Source of the DNA: Sphingomonas sp. BT-65
Lineage (GTDB): Bacteria > Pseudomonadota > Alphaproteobacteria > Sphingomonadales > Sphingomonadaceae
NCBI RefSeq assembly: GCF_026107375.2
Contig: NZ_JAPCIA010000001.1
Coordinates: forward strand, 2,046,001 to 2,110,000
Direction of reading: 5' to 3'
DNA length: 64,000 bases
Shown here one piece after another: positions 42,517-51,033 of this stretch (position 1 is its first letter; the number at the start of each line of letters is the position of its first letter). Below the pieces are notes generated by a model. It was not told the DNA's origin. It did not search any database and was given only the letters and a program-made list of their open reading frames with translations. The translations under genes were made by a program, and so were the position numbers.

Positions 42517-43429
42517 CGGACAAGCCGTGGACCTCGGCATAGCCGCTGCAGGCCTCGCGCAGCCGCGGCAGGGTCCAGTCGATGAAGGCGCGGACCTTTA
42601 GCGCGAGCAGGCCCTGTCGGGGATAGACGAGATGGATGGGCTGCGGCTCGCTCACATAGCCCGGCAGGATCGGCACCAGCGCGCCGGACGCCAGCTCATC
42701 GAAGATCTGATAGTCGAACAGACGCGCGATCCCCACGCCCCGCATCGCCGCCGCCGCGCTGTTAGCGGCGGTGTTGACCTCGATCCGGCACCGCGGAACG
42801 TGCTCGACGATTTTGCCGTCGACGTTGAAGGCCCAGAAGAACGAGACGTTGTTGAAGATCACGCCGCAGTGATCCGCGAGCTCCGCGGGATGTTGCGGCA
42901 CGCCGTGGCGGTCCAGATAGGCAGGGCTGGCGCAGGTCAGCAGGCGGAATTCGCCGGCCTTGACCGCGTAGAGCGAACTGTCGGTGAGCGGGCCCAGCCG
43001 GATGGCGACGTCGACCTGCTCGTTCACGAGGTGCAGCGAGCGGTCGGAGGACACGAGGTTCAGCGTGACCTCAGGATGCTTCTCCATGAAGTCGAGTGCG
43101 ATCGGCAGCACGAAGCGGTTCCCGAACTCCACCGGCATGGTGATGGTCAGTGTGCCGCGGGGCGTGCGATACTCGCCCGACGCGCGCCGCTCGGCCTCTT
43201 CGAGCTCGGCCATGATGTTCCGCGCTGCTTCGACAAAATCCCGGCCAGCGTCCGTGAGCTGCAGGTTGCGGCTGGTGCGGATGAGCAGGTTCGCGCCCAG
43301 ATAGCGTTCCAACTCGGCAACCTTGCGGCTGACGCTGGGCAGCGGCGCGTTCAGCTTGCGGCCGCCCGCCGACAGGCTGCCGGCGTCGACTACGGCCAGC
43401 AAGACCCGTATCGCGTCGAGACGATCCAT
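42509..43429 (-). CDS. LysR-family transcriptional regulator
   Basis: A 306-residue regulator with an N-terminal helix-turn-helix (DAIRVLLAVVDAGSLSAGGRKLNAPLPSVSRKVAELERYLGANLLIRTSRNLQLT) and a substrate-binding domain (about 90-295). It belongs to the common CrgA/DsdC-like group used for redox and aldehyde responses. Its ATG is at 43429, and it converges on the hydrolase gene. The Ohr, SDR, DUF2798 and hydrolase genes on either side are plausible targets, but no operator is visible. Confidence 0.93.
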   Translation of the reverse strand: MDRLDAIRVLLAVVDAGSLSAGGRKLNAPLPSVSRKVAELERYLGANLLIRTSRNLQLTDAGRDFVEAARNIMAELEEAERRASGEYRTPRGTLTITMPVEFGNRFVLPIALDFMEKHPEVTLNLVSSDRSLHLVNEQVDVAIRLGPLTDSSLYAVKAGEFRLLTCASPAYLDRHGVPQHPAELADHCGVIFNNVSFFWAFNVDGKIVEHVPRCRIEVNTAANSAAAAMRGVGIARLFDYQIFDELASGALVPILPGYVSEPQPIHLVYPRQGLLALKVRAFIDWTLPRLREACSGYAEVHGLSAI

Positions 43430-43838
43430 TCGGTACCGCCGTGAGAAGGTTGCCTTGAGCCCGCAAACTTACCCTCATGGCTGCCAGGAGAACAGAGAAA
43501 CCCTCGGGTGAAGGGGCCATGAAGAAGCGGAGTGAGCCGCGACGCGGGTGTGTGGAGAGAGGTAGCGGCACTTCTTCCGTTCAGCAGCTATGTGCCCGGA
43601 TTCTGGTCGTTCGAACAGCCCGCGGACGACCCCGAAAGCCGCCATTCGTTCAAACGACAGTTTGGTGGTGAACTCATTAAATGGATTACAAGCAGCGACA
43701 GTTGCTCATTGTGGTCGAACCGGCATCTTCCTGTGGCAGGGCGGAACTCCGGCGAGATTCGAGCTTGGCGATGGCAGGGAAGAGATTGCCTGATACCCAG
43801 CACACTTTTTGTGGCCAGCTTAACTATGAGGATGGGCC
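43430..43838. other. 409-bp gene-free region with dispersed repeat A
   Basis: No supported gene. Frames here have no ribosome site or recognisable protein. Repeat copy A lies at 43606-43658; the rest shows nothing clear. Confidence 0.5.
43606..43658 (+). repeat. Dispersed repeat copy A
   Basis: About 53 nt starting GTCGTTCGAACAGC and ending CCATTCGTTCAAACGAC. It aligns with copy B (44615-44667) at most positions without gaps and more weakly with copy C (48351-48404). No flanking direct repeats were found. Confidence 0.55.
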
Positions 43839-44309
43839 TCACTTGCTCGGCAATTTGTTAGGCGGCGTGCTGGGATTGACATTAGTGAAACTCACGACGC
43901 GCCAACCGGCTGGTTGTCTCTCAAGAACATAGGTTCCAATAGTCGGTCCAGCCTGACTTCGTTTCGAGACCTGCTTCGTCGAGACCTGTACCACCGCAAC
44001 ATTGGATCCGATCAACCGGATCTTTTCGATCGTCGGCTCGCGCTGGCTGAATCTCCCGGTCCCTGTATGCACGAATGTAAGATCACGATGAATGTCAGCC
44101 TTCCCTTTGTGCCATTCACCGAACACGTTGATGTGATCTACGTCTTCGGAATATATCGATACCATCTTGTCGGGATCATGTTCGTTCCATCCCTCGTAAA
44201 ACACGGCAAGTGTCGCTCGAACCTCATCTTCAGGGCTGCGCGTTTGTGCGGCACTCGCAGCAGAGATAACTAACGTCGCGGATGCCAGAAACTTCATGAA
44301 TGTCTTCAT
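43839..44309 (-). CDS. Exported SnoaL-like / DUF4440 protein
   Basis: A 156-residue protein with a signal peptide ([18 protein letters not shown]) and a single cone-shaped SnoaL/NTF2-like domain: [44 protein letters not shown] and a closing [20 protein letters not shown]. Family members are enzymes or binding proteins with very varied ligands, so no function is given. ATG at 44309 follows a very strong GGGAGGAG. Its codons are noticeably less GC-rich than the neighbours, suggesting relatively recent acquisition; it sits alone between two gene-free stretches. Confidence 0.85.
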   Translation of the reverse strand: MKTFMKFLASATLVISAASAAQTRSPEDEVRATLAVFYEGWNEHDPDKMVSIYSEDVDHINVFGEWHKGKADIHRDLTFVHTGTGRFSQREPTIEKIRLIGSNVAVVQVSTKQVSKRSQAGPTIGTYVLERQPAGWRVVSFTNVNPSTPPNKLPSK

Positions 44310-45113
44310 GGCTTCTCCTCCCAAATTACGTTTCCGGGCGTCCCAGACATTACCCGAAATCCTAGACTCGGTCAGCTAGTTCTATGGCTACGATTTGCGC
44401 CGCCGAGTTCGCGACGATATTCACTCATTCAATGTTCGCAACGAGTCATGTCCTGACTGCCCGCATTATGAGTCTACGCCCTGATGGGTGGTTTCTGTCC
44501 GGCAGTTTGGGGCATCACGCTGAGAAGAGCAAACGTTCTTCGTGGCGTAATGGGGTTGAATGCCGCCATTCGATTTCGAGATCATCGCGTCGGCAGCAAC
44601 GCGCCCTCATTGCAGTCGTTCGACGAGCAGGCGGGCGATCCCAAAACCCGCCGTTCGTTCAGACGATGATCTTGCGGCCGCTTTTGGGTGGTAAGTGGAC
44701 GTGCGCTCAGCTTGGCGGCAGATCGGTCACTTTCCCTGTGCAGTAGTCGATACTGAAACGGACGCCGCTGGTATCCGGCATTACCAGGCAGTTGCGAATC
44801 GGTTTGCATAACGTGCCCGAACAAATTGCACTTCGGTTGCTGACTGAGGTTGTTACGAAAATCGAGGTTAACTAGGTCGATACGTAATTTTCAACCAGCA
44901 CGCGCTTTACAAAGTCATCGCAGAACGACAGTCAATCGGATGTCATCGTGAAGAGCGCGGCCTCACAGCGCGTTTGGGCGCCAGCGGTGGCTCGGGTGAC
45001 CTGTTACCCGCGTAGACGAATTGGCCGGCAGGGAAAGCCGGCTGGCGTAATCCCGTGCCAGCAAGTTGGCTCTGTCTTCCGGGCCTGTTTGCGGGACGAA
45101 AGAGGGGGCGGCG
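44310..45113. other. 804-bp gene-free region with dispersed repeat B
   Basis: No supported gene. Lower GC than average, with repeat copy B at 44582-44672 and an AT-rich tract near 44860-44910 that may be promoter material for the autotransporter. Short frames are not supported by motifs. Confidence 0.5.
44582..44672 (+). repeat. Dispersed repeat copy B
   Basis: About 91 nt. The part from 44615 aligns with copy A, and the whole length aligns with copy C, starting at the shared TCATCGCGTCGGC and ending at CGTTCGTTCAGACGA. Confidence 0.55.
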
Positions 45114-48100
45114 GTGACTCGATCCTATCCTGGTTTAGCGGGCCATTGGATGCAGGCTCTCCTGACGGCGCTGTTCGCGCTGATGCTGCTGGTGCCGGCA
45201 AGCGCGCAGGCGCAGGTCACGATTGCTCCGGCCGTCCTTCCCGGCGGAAGCGCCGGCTCCCCCTATAGCGCGGTGCTGACGGCCAGCGGCGGCACGGCAC
45301 CCTATAGCTTTTCCCTGCAGGCGGGCGCGCTCCCGGTCGGTCTGGCCTTTTCGAGCGCCGGCGTCCTTTCCGGGACGCCGGTTACGACGGGGACGTTCAA
45401 CTTCACCGTCAGGGCGACGGATTCGCTGGGCGTTTCCGGGACGCAAGCCTACAGCGTCACGATTGCCGCGCCGACGATCGTGCTGTCGCCCGCCGCCGGC
45501 GCGTTGCCCGGAGCCACCGCTTCCGTACCCTATAGCCAGACCTTTACCGCGAGCGGCGGGACCGGACCCTACAGCTTCAGCCTGCCGAGTGGTGCGCTGC
45601 CCGTGGGGATGTTCTTCTCTAGCGCCGGCAATTTCTCAGGCACGCCAACGGTTCCGGGCACCTATAATTTTAGCGTGCGCGCGACCGACGCGCACGGGTT
45701 CAACACCACCAACAATTACAGCATCACCGTTACGGCGCCGACGATCGTGTTGTCCCCGCCGGCGGGCGCGCTACCCGGGGCCACTGCTTCCGTGCCCTAT
45801 AACCAGACCTTAACCGCGAGTGGTGGAACCGGGCCTTACAGCTTCAGCCTGCCGAGTGGCGCGCCGCCGATCGGTATCGCATTTTCGAGCGTCGGCAATT
45901 TATCGGGCACGCCAACCGTTCCCGGCACCTATAATTTCAGCGTGCGCGCGACCGACGCGCACGGCTTCAACACCACCAATAACTACAGCATCACCGTTAC
46001 CGCACCGACGATCGTGCTGTCGCCAGCGGCGGGACCGCTGCCCGGCGTCACCGCCTATACACCATACAGCCTGACATTCACTGCGAGCGGCGGAACGGGG
46101 CCGTATGCGTTCAGCCTCCCCAGCGGCGCGCTGCCCCTGGGAATCTCGATGTCGAGCGGCGGCGTGTTCGCAGGCACGCCGACCACGCCCGGCACCTATA
46201 ATTTCAGCGTCAGGACGACCGACGCGCACGGCTTCAGCGCCACCAACGCCTATAGCTTCACCGTGACGGCGCCGGTCATTACCGTGGCGCCGGGCAGCCT
46301 GCCCAACGGCGCGACCCTGACCGCCTATAGCCAGACGCTCGCGGCGAGCGGCGGCGCTGCGCCCTACACCTTCAGCCCCGCCAGCGGGGCGCTGCCACCT
46401 GGCCTCAGCCTGTCGGCCGCAGGCGTGATTTCGGGTACGCCGACCGCACCCGGCAGTTTCAGCTTCGCCGTCAGGGCGACGGATGCGCATGGCTTTACCG
46501 GCAGCGCCGCCTACACGCTGGCGATCGACGAGACGGTGCCGACGGCGGCGGGACAGTCCGTCACTGTGGTCGGCGGACGGAGCGTGACGATCGACGCGCT
46601 TGCCGGATCGACGGGGGCGCCGATCACCGGCGTCGCGATCGCCACCCCGCCGGCACATGGCAGCGCCACCGTTTCCGGCACGAGCATCGTCTACACCGCC
46701 AACGCGACCTATGCGGGGGCGGACAGCTTCACCTATACGCTCACAAACGGGGGTGGCACCTCCGCCCCCGCGACCGTCAGCGTCACCGTCAATCCCGCGC
46801 CGCTCACCGCGCCGCCCAAGGCGGTCACGATCCTTGCAGGCCAGACGGCGAGCGTCCTTCTGACCGAAGGCGCGAGCGGCGGACCGTTCACGGGCGCCGC
46901 AACCGTCTCCATCACGCCGGCATCGTCGGGCACGGCCAACATCGTCAGCAGCGGCGGCCAGTTCACGCTGCGTTTTCAGCCCGCAAGCAGCTTCAGCGGC
47001 GTCGTCACGATTCTCTATACGCTCACCAATGCCCATGCGACTTCGGCGCCGGGCACGGTGACGATCACGGTCGAGGCGCGCCCCGACCCCACGCGCGATC
47101 CTGACGTCATCGGGCTGATCAACGCCCAGGTCAGCGCCGCGCGCCGCTTTGCCACCACCCAGATCTCGAACGTCAACCACCGGCTCGAGCGGCTGCACGA
47201 CGACGGCGGCGAGGGCGGCTTCACCAACAATGTCCGGATGGCCGGACCCGGCGGCCGCTACCGGCCCGACAATCTGGCGGCAGGGGGCAGCGAGCTCGAT
47301 CCGCGCAAGATGAACCGGGGGCAGGGTGGCGCGCCCGATCTCATGGCCGCCCCCGAAGGGCTCCGCAATACATCCGGAAACGGTGGTGCGCCGTCCGCGG
47401 TCGGGATCTGGACTTCGGGCTCGATCAACTGGGGCCAGCGCGACCCCAACGATTACAGCGCCGGCTATCAGTTCACGACCGACGGGATCACTTTCGGCCT
47501 CGATTATCGTCTCAGCGACAGCTTCGTGGCGGGTGTCGCGGCCGGCTATGCGCATGATGATACGCGGATCGGGGAGGACGCCACACGCAGCCGTGCGGAG
47601 AGCTACAGCGGCACGCTCTATGCCAGCTTCCATCCCGGCGGCGGGATCTTCCTCGACGGCCTAGCAGGCTATGGCGGGCTAAGCTTCCGCAGCCAGCGCT
47701 ATGTCGTGCCGCTCAGCGCGCTGGCACGCGGCGAACGCGACGGCCATCAATGGTTCGGCTCGCTCACCGCCGGTTATGACTATCGCGACGGCCCGCTGCA
47801 CCTCGTGCCCTATGGCCGGATCGAAGTGACTCGCTCGACGCTCGGCGCCTTCACCGAGCACGGCACGGGCCCCTATGACCTGCACTATGCGCTCCAGACG
47901 GCGGACACGCTGACGGGGGTGGCGAGCCTGCGCGGAGACTATCGCATTCCCGCGCGCTTCGGCTTCGTCGTGCCGCGCTTCCGCGTCGAGTACAGCCATG
48001 ATTTCGAAGGCTCCACGCGTGCGCTTCTGAGCTACGCCGACTGGGTCGGCGGCCCGACCTATTCGTTCGAGGGCCTGACGCTCGCGCGCGACCGGGTGCT

Positions 48101-48224
48101 GATCGGAGGCGGGTTCGACGTGCTGGTGGGTGAGCGCCTGAAGCTCGGGCTCGACTATGAGGGGCTGCTGCAAAGCGGAGGCGAAGCGAACCGCGTGATC
48201 CTCTCGATCGCGCTGGGGTTCTGA
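45114..48224 (+). CDS. Autotransporter with tandem Ig-like (putative He_PIG) repeats
   Basis: A 1036-residue type V secreted protein. A signal peptide ends ASAQAQ. The passenger (about 35-500) has five cadherin/He_PIG-type Ig-like repeats of about 89 residues, each with a GGTGPYSFSLPSGALP-like core and SGTPT-PGTYNFSVRATDAHGF; at least three are nearly identical (see repeat entry). Two further Ig-like domains follow (about 490-650), then a linker with SAARRFATTQISNVNHRLE. The C-terminal ~280 residues (from GIWTSGSINWG to the end, VILSIALGF) form an autotransporter beta-barrel with a terminal aromatic residue. It is likely an adhesin. Start: GTG at 45114 after AGAGGGGG, with ATG at 45150 as the alternative. 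Neighbours give no hint of the ligand. Confidence 0.9.
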   Translation: MTRSYPGLAGHWMQALLTALFALMLLVPASAQAQVTIAPAVLPGGSAGSPYSAVLTASGGTAPYSFSLQAGALPVGLAFSSAGVLSGTPVTTGTFNFTVRATDSLGVSGTQAYSVTIAAPTIVLSPAAGALPGATASVPYSQTFTASGGTGPYSFSLPSGALPVGMFFSSAGNFSGTPTVPGTYNFSVRATDAHGFNTTNNYSITVTAPTIVLSPPAGALPGATASVPYNQTLTASGGTGPYSFSLPSGAPPIGIAFSSVGNLSGTPTVPGTYNFSVRATDAHGFNTTNNYSITVTAPTIVLSPAAGPLPGVTAYTPYSLTFTASGGTGPYAFSLPSGALPLGISMSSGGVFAGTPTTPGTYNFSVRTTDAHGFSATNAYSFTVTAPVITVAPGSLPNGATLTAYSQTLAASGGAAPYTFSPASGALPPGLSLSAAGVISGTPTAPGSFSFAVRATDAHGFTGSAAYTLAIDETVPTAAGQSVTVVGGRSVTIDALAGSTGAPITGVAIATPPAHGSATVSGTSIVYTANATYAGADSFTYTLTNGGGTSAPATVSVTVNPAPLTAPPKAVTILAGQTASVLLTEGASGGPFTGAATVSITPASSGTANIVSSGGQFTLRFQPASSFSGVVTILYTLTNAHATSAPGTVTITVEARPDPTRDPDVIGLINAQVSAARRFATTQISNVNHRLERLHDDGGEGGFTNNVRMAGPGGRYRPDNLAAGGSELDPRKMNRGQGGAPDLMAAPEGLRNTSGNGGAPSAVGIWTSGSINWGQRDPNDYSAGYQFTTDGITFGLDYRLSDSFVAGVAAGYAHDDTRIGEDATRSRAESYSGTLYASFHPGGGIFLDGLAGYGGLSFRSQRYVVPLSALARGERDGHQWFGSLTAGYDYRDGPLHLVPYGRIEVTRSTLGAFTEHGTGPYDLHYALQTADTLTGVASLRGDYRIPARFGFVVPRFRVEYSHDFEGSTRALLSYADWVGGPTYSFEGLTLARDRVLIGGGFDVLVGERLKLGLDYEGLLQSGGEANRVILSIALGF
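45469..46269 (+). repeat. Three 267-bp in-frame tandem repeats inside the autotransporter
   Basis: Units begin at 45469, 45736 and 46003 with GCGCCGACGATCGTG-type sequence and are exactly 267 bp (89 codons) apart. They differ by few substitutions, and more diverged relatives flank them on both sides. The strict period and high identity suggest recent unequal crossover or gene conversion. Confidence 0.85.
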
Positions 48225-48320
48225 AGGTCGAGGTCGGACGAATAGCGACGACCCGGAAACTCTACGATCTCACCACCAATGGACAGCATTTGGACCGTTA
48301 GCTGTCATCTGGGGACCTGC

Positions 48321-48410
48321 TCATCGCGTCGGCGGCTAAGCGCCCTAATCCTCGTCGATCAAGCGCGAACCAGTTGCTCCCGAAAGCTGCCCTTCGTTCA
48401 CCTAGTGCCT
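48321..48410 (+). repeat. Dispersed repeat copy C
   Basis: About 90 nt between the autotransporter and the truncated VOC gene. It starts TCATCGCGTCGGC and shares scattered identity with copy B over its whole length and with copy A in its second half. Confidence 0.45.
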
Positions 48411-48485
48411 GATGACCGAAAGGGAAAGGATCGGGCCTCCGCAATGGGCGTGGCTGGTGTCGCAGGAATCTGTCAGATCGGAGGC

Positions 48486-48743
48486 ATGGCCCAGCACCAG
48501 ACCATGCCGATTCTTCCCTGCAACGATATCGATGCGACCCAGGCTTTCTACGAGCGGCTGGGATTCACGGTCACCGGTGGCGATTCGGGATTTCGCATTT
48601 TAACGGACGGGCGAGGCTGGCAACTTGCATTACGACCTGCAGAGCAGGGCTGGGTGATCCCCGATCGCAACTCGGCTTCTCCAGCATCCGCGCAAAATTG
48701 GGTTCGGCTGTCCGACACGGATCAAGGCCCCGCGCTTCGTTGA
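48486..48743 (+). pseudogene. Truncated VOC-superfamily (bleomycin-resistance-like) gene
   Basis: An 85-residue frame that starts like a bleomycin-resistance-type VOC protein (MPILPCNDIDATQAFYERLGFTVTGGDSGFRIL-type, with GRGWQLALRP) but stops where only the first half of the ~120-residue fold is complete. The C-terminal metal-binding half is missing, so it is probably a remnant. ATG at 48486 has GGAGG too close upstream, so translation may be poor. A start further upstream would run through dispersed repeat C, which is unlikely. Confidence 0.6.
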
Positions 48744-48818
48744 TCTCGCCTCAATAACAAGGAATGGTGAGCTTGGCTTCCAGCCCGTCGCGTCAATTTG
48801 TGGGTTGTCACGGGACGC

Positions 48819-50918
48819 TCAATGCGGGTTGCCAGGTGCGAACGGGAAGCTTCGCGCCTTGTACCACTCGAGATCGTGCCCGGGCGGGCGCACCCCTTCG
48901 GGCAGCGGCAGCTGGTTGAGCGACATCCAATAGGCGATACTGGCGTCGCGCCACCAGATCGCCTCGCGCTCCTGCACGCTCAGCAGTGCGGCCTGCTTCT
49001 TCCAGCGCCCCGCATCGATCTTGGGCTTGAGCGTATTCCACTGGCGCCGCAGGTCACCGACGGTGGCGACTCCGCGATCATAACGCCACACCAGCTCCGC
49101 CCATAGCGTGCGGCCGGTCGAGACGCGGTAGGTCCATGGCAAATGATGGAACCACAGCAGCTCCTCGAGTGGGGTCTTTTTGGGATCGGCATAGATCCGC
49201 GCGATCGACGGGGCGTATTGTGAGATGGCGTTGCTGCCGCTGCGCGTGCGGTCAAAGCCGATCCCGTTGCGGTCGGCACGATGATAATAGACGGGGTTCC
49301 ATTCGGGTCGCTTGAGATCCGCGATCCACGGCCCTGGTCCATAATGGTGTCCGGTTGCGAACAAATGGGCGAGGCCGAGCGCGCCGGTATAGTCGACCAC
49401 CGCCTCACGCGAAGCGATCATCATGCGGGTGACCCTATCGATCAGCGCCGGATCGTGGCCGAAGGTCTGCGCCGCCCATTCGCGCGCAACCGCCTCGGCG
49501 CCGAGCCCCGGGTCCCAGGCCATCCGCCCGAAGACATACCAGTTCGCCTGATTGAAGGTCGAGCCGGTCCAGTCGCGCGCATCGCCGATATTGGCGACGC
49601 CGGCCATCCCGGTCAGCCGCGGCCGCGCGCGCTCTCCGGTGATGACGCTCGCCACCGTCTCGCCCGCCCGCCTTCCAGTGCGCGCGTCGAGCACCTCCTC
49701 AAACAACGAGCCGAGATAGACGAGGTGGCTGGCGAAGCCGAGATATTCCTTGGTGATCTGAAATTCCATCATCAGCGGCGTTGCCGGCATGGCGCCGAAA
49801 AGGGGGTGAAATGGCTCGCGCGGCTGAAAGTCGATGGCGCCGTTCTTGACCTGAACGATAACATTATCGGCGAACTTGCCATCGAGCGGCTTGAACTCGG
49901 TATAGGCCTGTTTCGCGCGATCTTCGGGATCGGTATCGGCATAGACGAAGGCGCGCCACATCACGACGCCGCCATGCGGCTTCACCGCCGCTGCGAGCAT
50001 GTTGGCGCCGTCGGCGTGGGTGGCACCGTAATCGCGCGGGCCCGGCTGGCCTTCACTGTTCGCCTTGACCAGAAAGCCGCCGAAATCGGGGATCGCACGA
50101 TAGATCTCGCCAGCCTTGGCCTTCCACCAGGCGGCGACTTGCGGATCACGCGGATCGGCGCTCTTCAGCCCGCCAAGCTCGACCGGCGCCGAGAAGCGCG
50201 CCGAGAGATAGACCCTGATGCCATAGGGGCGGAACACGTCCGCCAGCGCCGCGGCTTTCGCAATGTAGAGGGGAGTAAGACTCTCCGCCTTGGCGTTGAC
50301 GTTGTTGAGCACGGTGCCGTTGATGCCGATCGAGGCATTGGCACGCGCGTAATCGACATAGCGTGGATCCTTCACGTCCGGCAGGTTCCACCAGTCCCAT
50401 AGTGAATGGCCGGCATAGCCGCGCTCCACCTGGCCATCCAGATTGTCCCAATGGTTGAGCAGGCGCAGCCGCACCGCTGGTGCCGAAACGAGATTGACTC
50501 GCTCGATCGAGCCGCCGCTTCCGAGATGCCGCAACAACGCGAAGGCGCCGTAGAGAATGCCGCGATCGCTGTTGCCGGTGACCAGCGTGACCATCCGGCC
50601 GCCAATCGTGACTCGACGGACGATATAGCCTTCGTCCCCGAGCGAAGTGGTGCGCAGGCGAAGCGGCGCGAGGGCCGCATCGCTGGCACGGGCGAGCACT
50701 ACGGGACCTGCAACCGCCCGCAGGCCGCGGCGCAACTCGTCACGTGCGACCGCAAGCGTCGGTGAATCGCCGCGCGTCTCGACCGCAGCATCACCGGCGG
50801 AAGCATAGCGCAGCCACAGGGCATAGCCGTCATCGACTGGTGCCGCCGCGATCGGCGGTGCGCTGGCGAACAGCCCGAACAACAGGGCAATGACTCCGGC
50901 AACAGCCCGCGCCTTCAT
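48819..50918 (-). CDS. Alpha-glucuronidase, GH67
   Basis: A 699-residue exported enzyme that removes 4-O-methyl-glucuronic acid from the non-reducing end of xylo-oligosaccharides. A signal peptide ends at PPIAAAP. The GH67 signatures are clear: GFLVKANSEGQPGPRDYGATHADGAN, VMWRAFVY, VQVKNGAIDFQPREPFHPLFGA (with catalytic acidic residues) and MMEFQITKEYLGFASHLVYLG. Length is normal for the family. ATG at 50918 follows GGGAGGATGCG. It is divergent from the GH3 gene at 51034; the xylose-box-like palindrome lies between them. This gene is the strongest indicator that region D acts on glucuronoxylan. Confidence 0.95.
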   Translation of the reverse strand: MKARAVAGVIALLFGLFASAPPIAAAPVDDGYALWLRYASAGDAAVETRGDSPTLAVARDELRRGLRAVAGPVVLARASDAALAPLRLRTTSLGDEGYIVRRVTIGGRMVTLVTGNSDRGILYGAFALLRHLGSGGSIERVNLVSAPAVRLRLLNHWDNLDGQVERGYAGHSLWDWWNLPDVKDPRYVDYARANASIGINGTVLNNVNAKAESLTPLYIAKAAALADVFRPYGIRVYLSARFSAPVELGGLKSADPRDPQVAAWWKAKAGEIYRAIPDFGGFLVKANSEGQPGPRDYGATHADGANMLAAAVKPHGGVVMWRAFVYADTDPEDRAKQAYTEFKPLDGKFADNVIVQVKNGAIDFQPREPFHPLFGAMPATPLMMEFQITKEYLGFASHLVYLGSLFEEVLDARTGRRAGETVASVITGERARPRLTGMAGVANIGDARDWTGSTFNQANWYVFGRMAWDPGLGAEAVAREWAAQTFGHDPALIDRVTRMMIASREAVVDYTGALGLAHLFATGHHYGPGPWIADLKRPEWNPVYYHRADRNGIGFDRTRSGSNAISQYAPSIARIYADPKKTPLEELLWFHHLPWTYRVSTGRTLWAELVWRYDRGVATVGDLRRQWNTLKPKIDAGRWKKQAALLSVQEREAIWWRDASIAYWMSLNQLPLPEGVRPPGHDLEWYKARSFPFAPGNPH

Positions 50919-50973
50919 CGCATCCTCCCATGGTTCTTCCGCGGCCGTTGACAAGCCTGGTTCGGGCCATGCA

Positions 50974-50987
50974 TGTTATCGCTATCA
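50974..50987. promoter_or_regulatory. LacI-type xylose-box-like palindrome
   Basis: TGTTATCGCTATCA, a near-palindrome centred on CG, in the GH67/GH3 divergent promoter. It resembles the XylR boxes (TGGTAGCGCTAACA type) that control xylan genes in Xanthomonas and Caulobacter. The distance to both starts fits repression. Confidence 0.6.
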
Positions 50988-51033
50988 TAAGGGCGGCTTC
51001 AACAGCAATGTCGCCTCGAAGGAGGGATGTTGC

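Noticed and set aside
44384..44746. 120-residue frame between the SnoaL-like gene and the autotransporter
   Set aside because: Runs through dispersed repeat B, no ribosome site or recognisable protein.
45469..46269. Possible CRISPR or other noncoding tandem array
   Set aside because: The 267-bp period is a multiple of three, stays in frame and encodes Ig-like domains.
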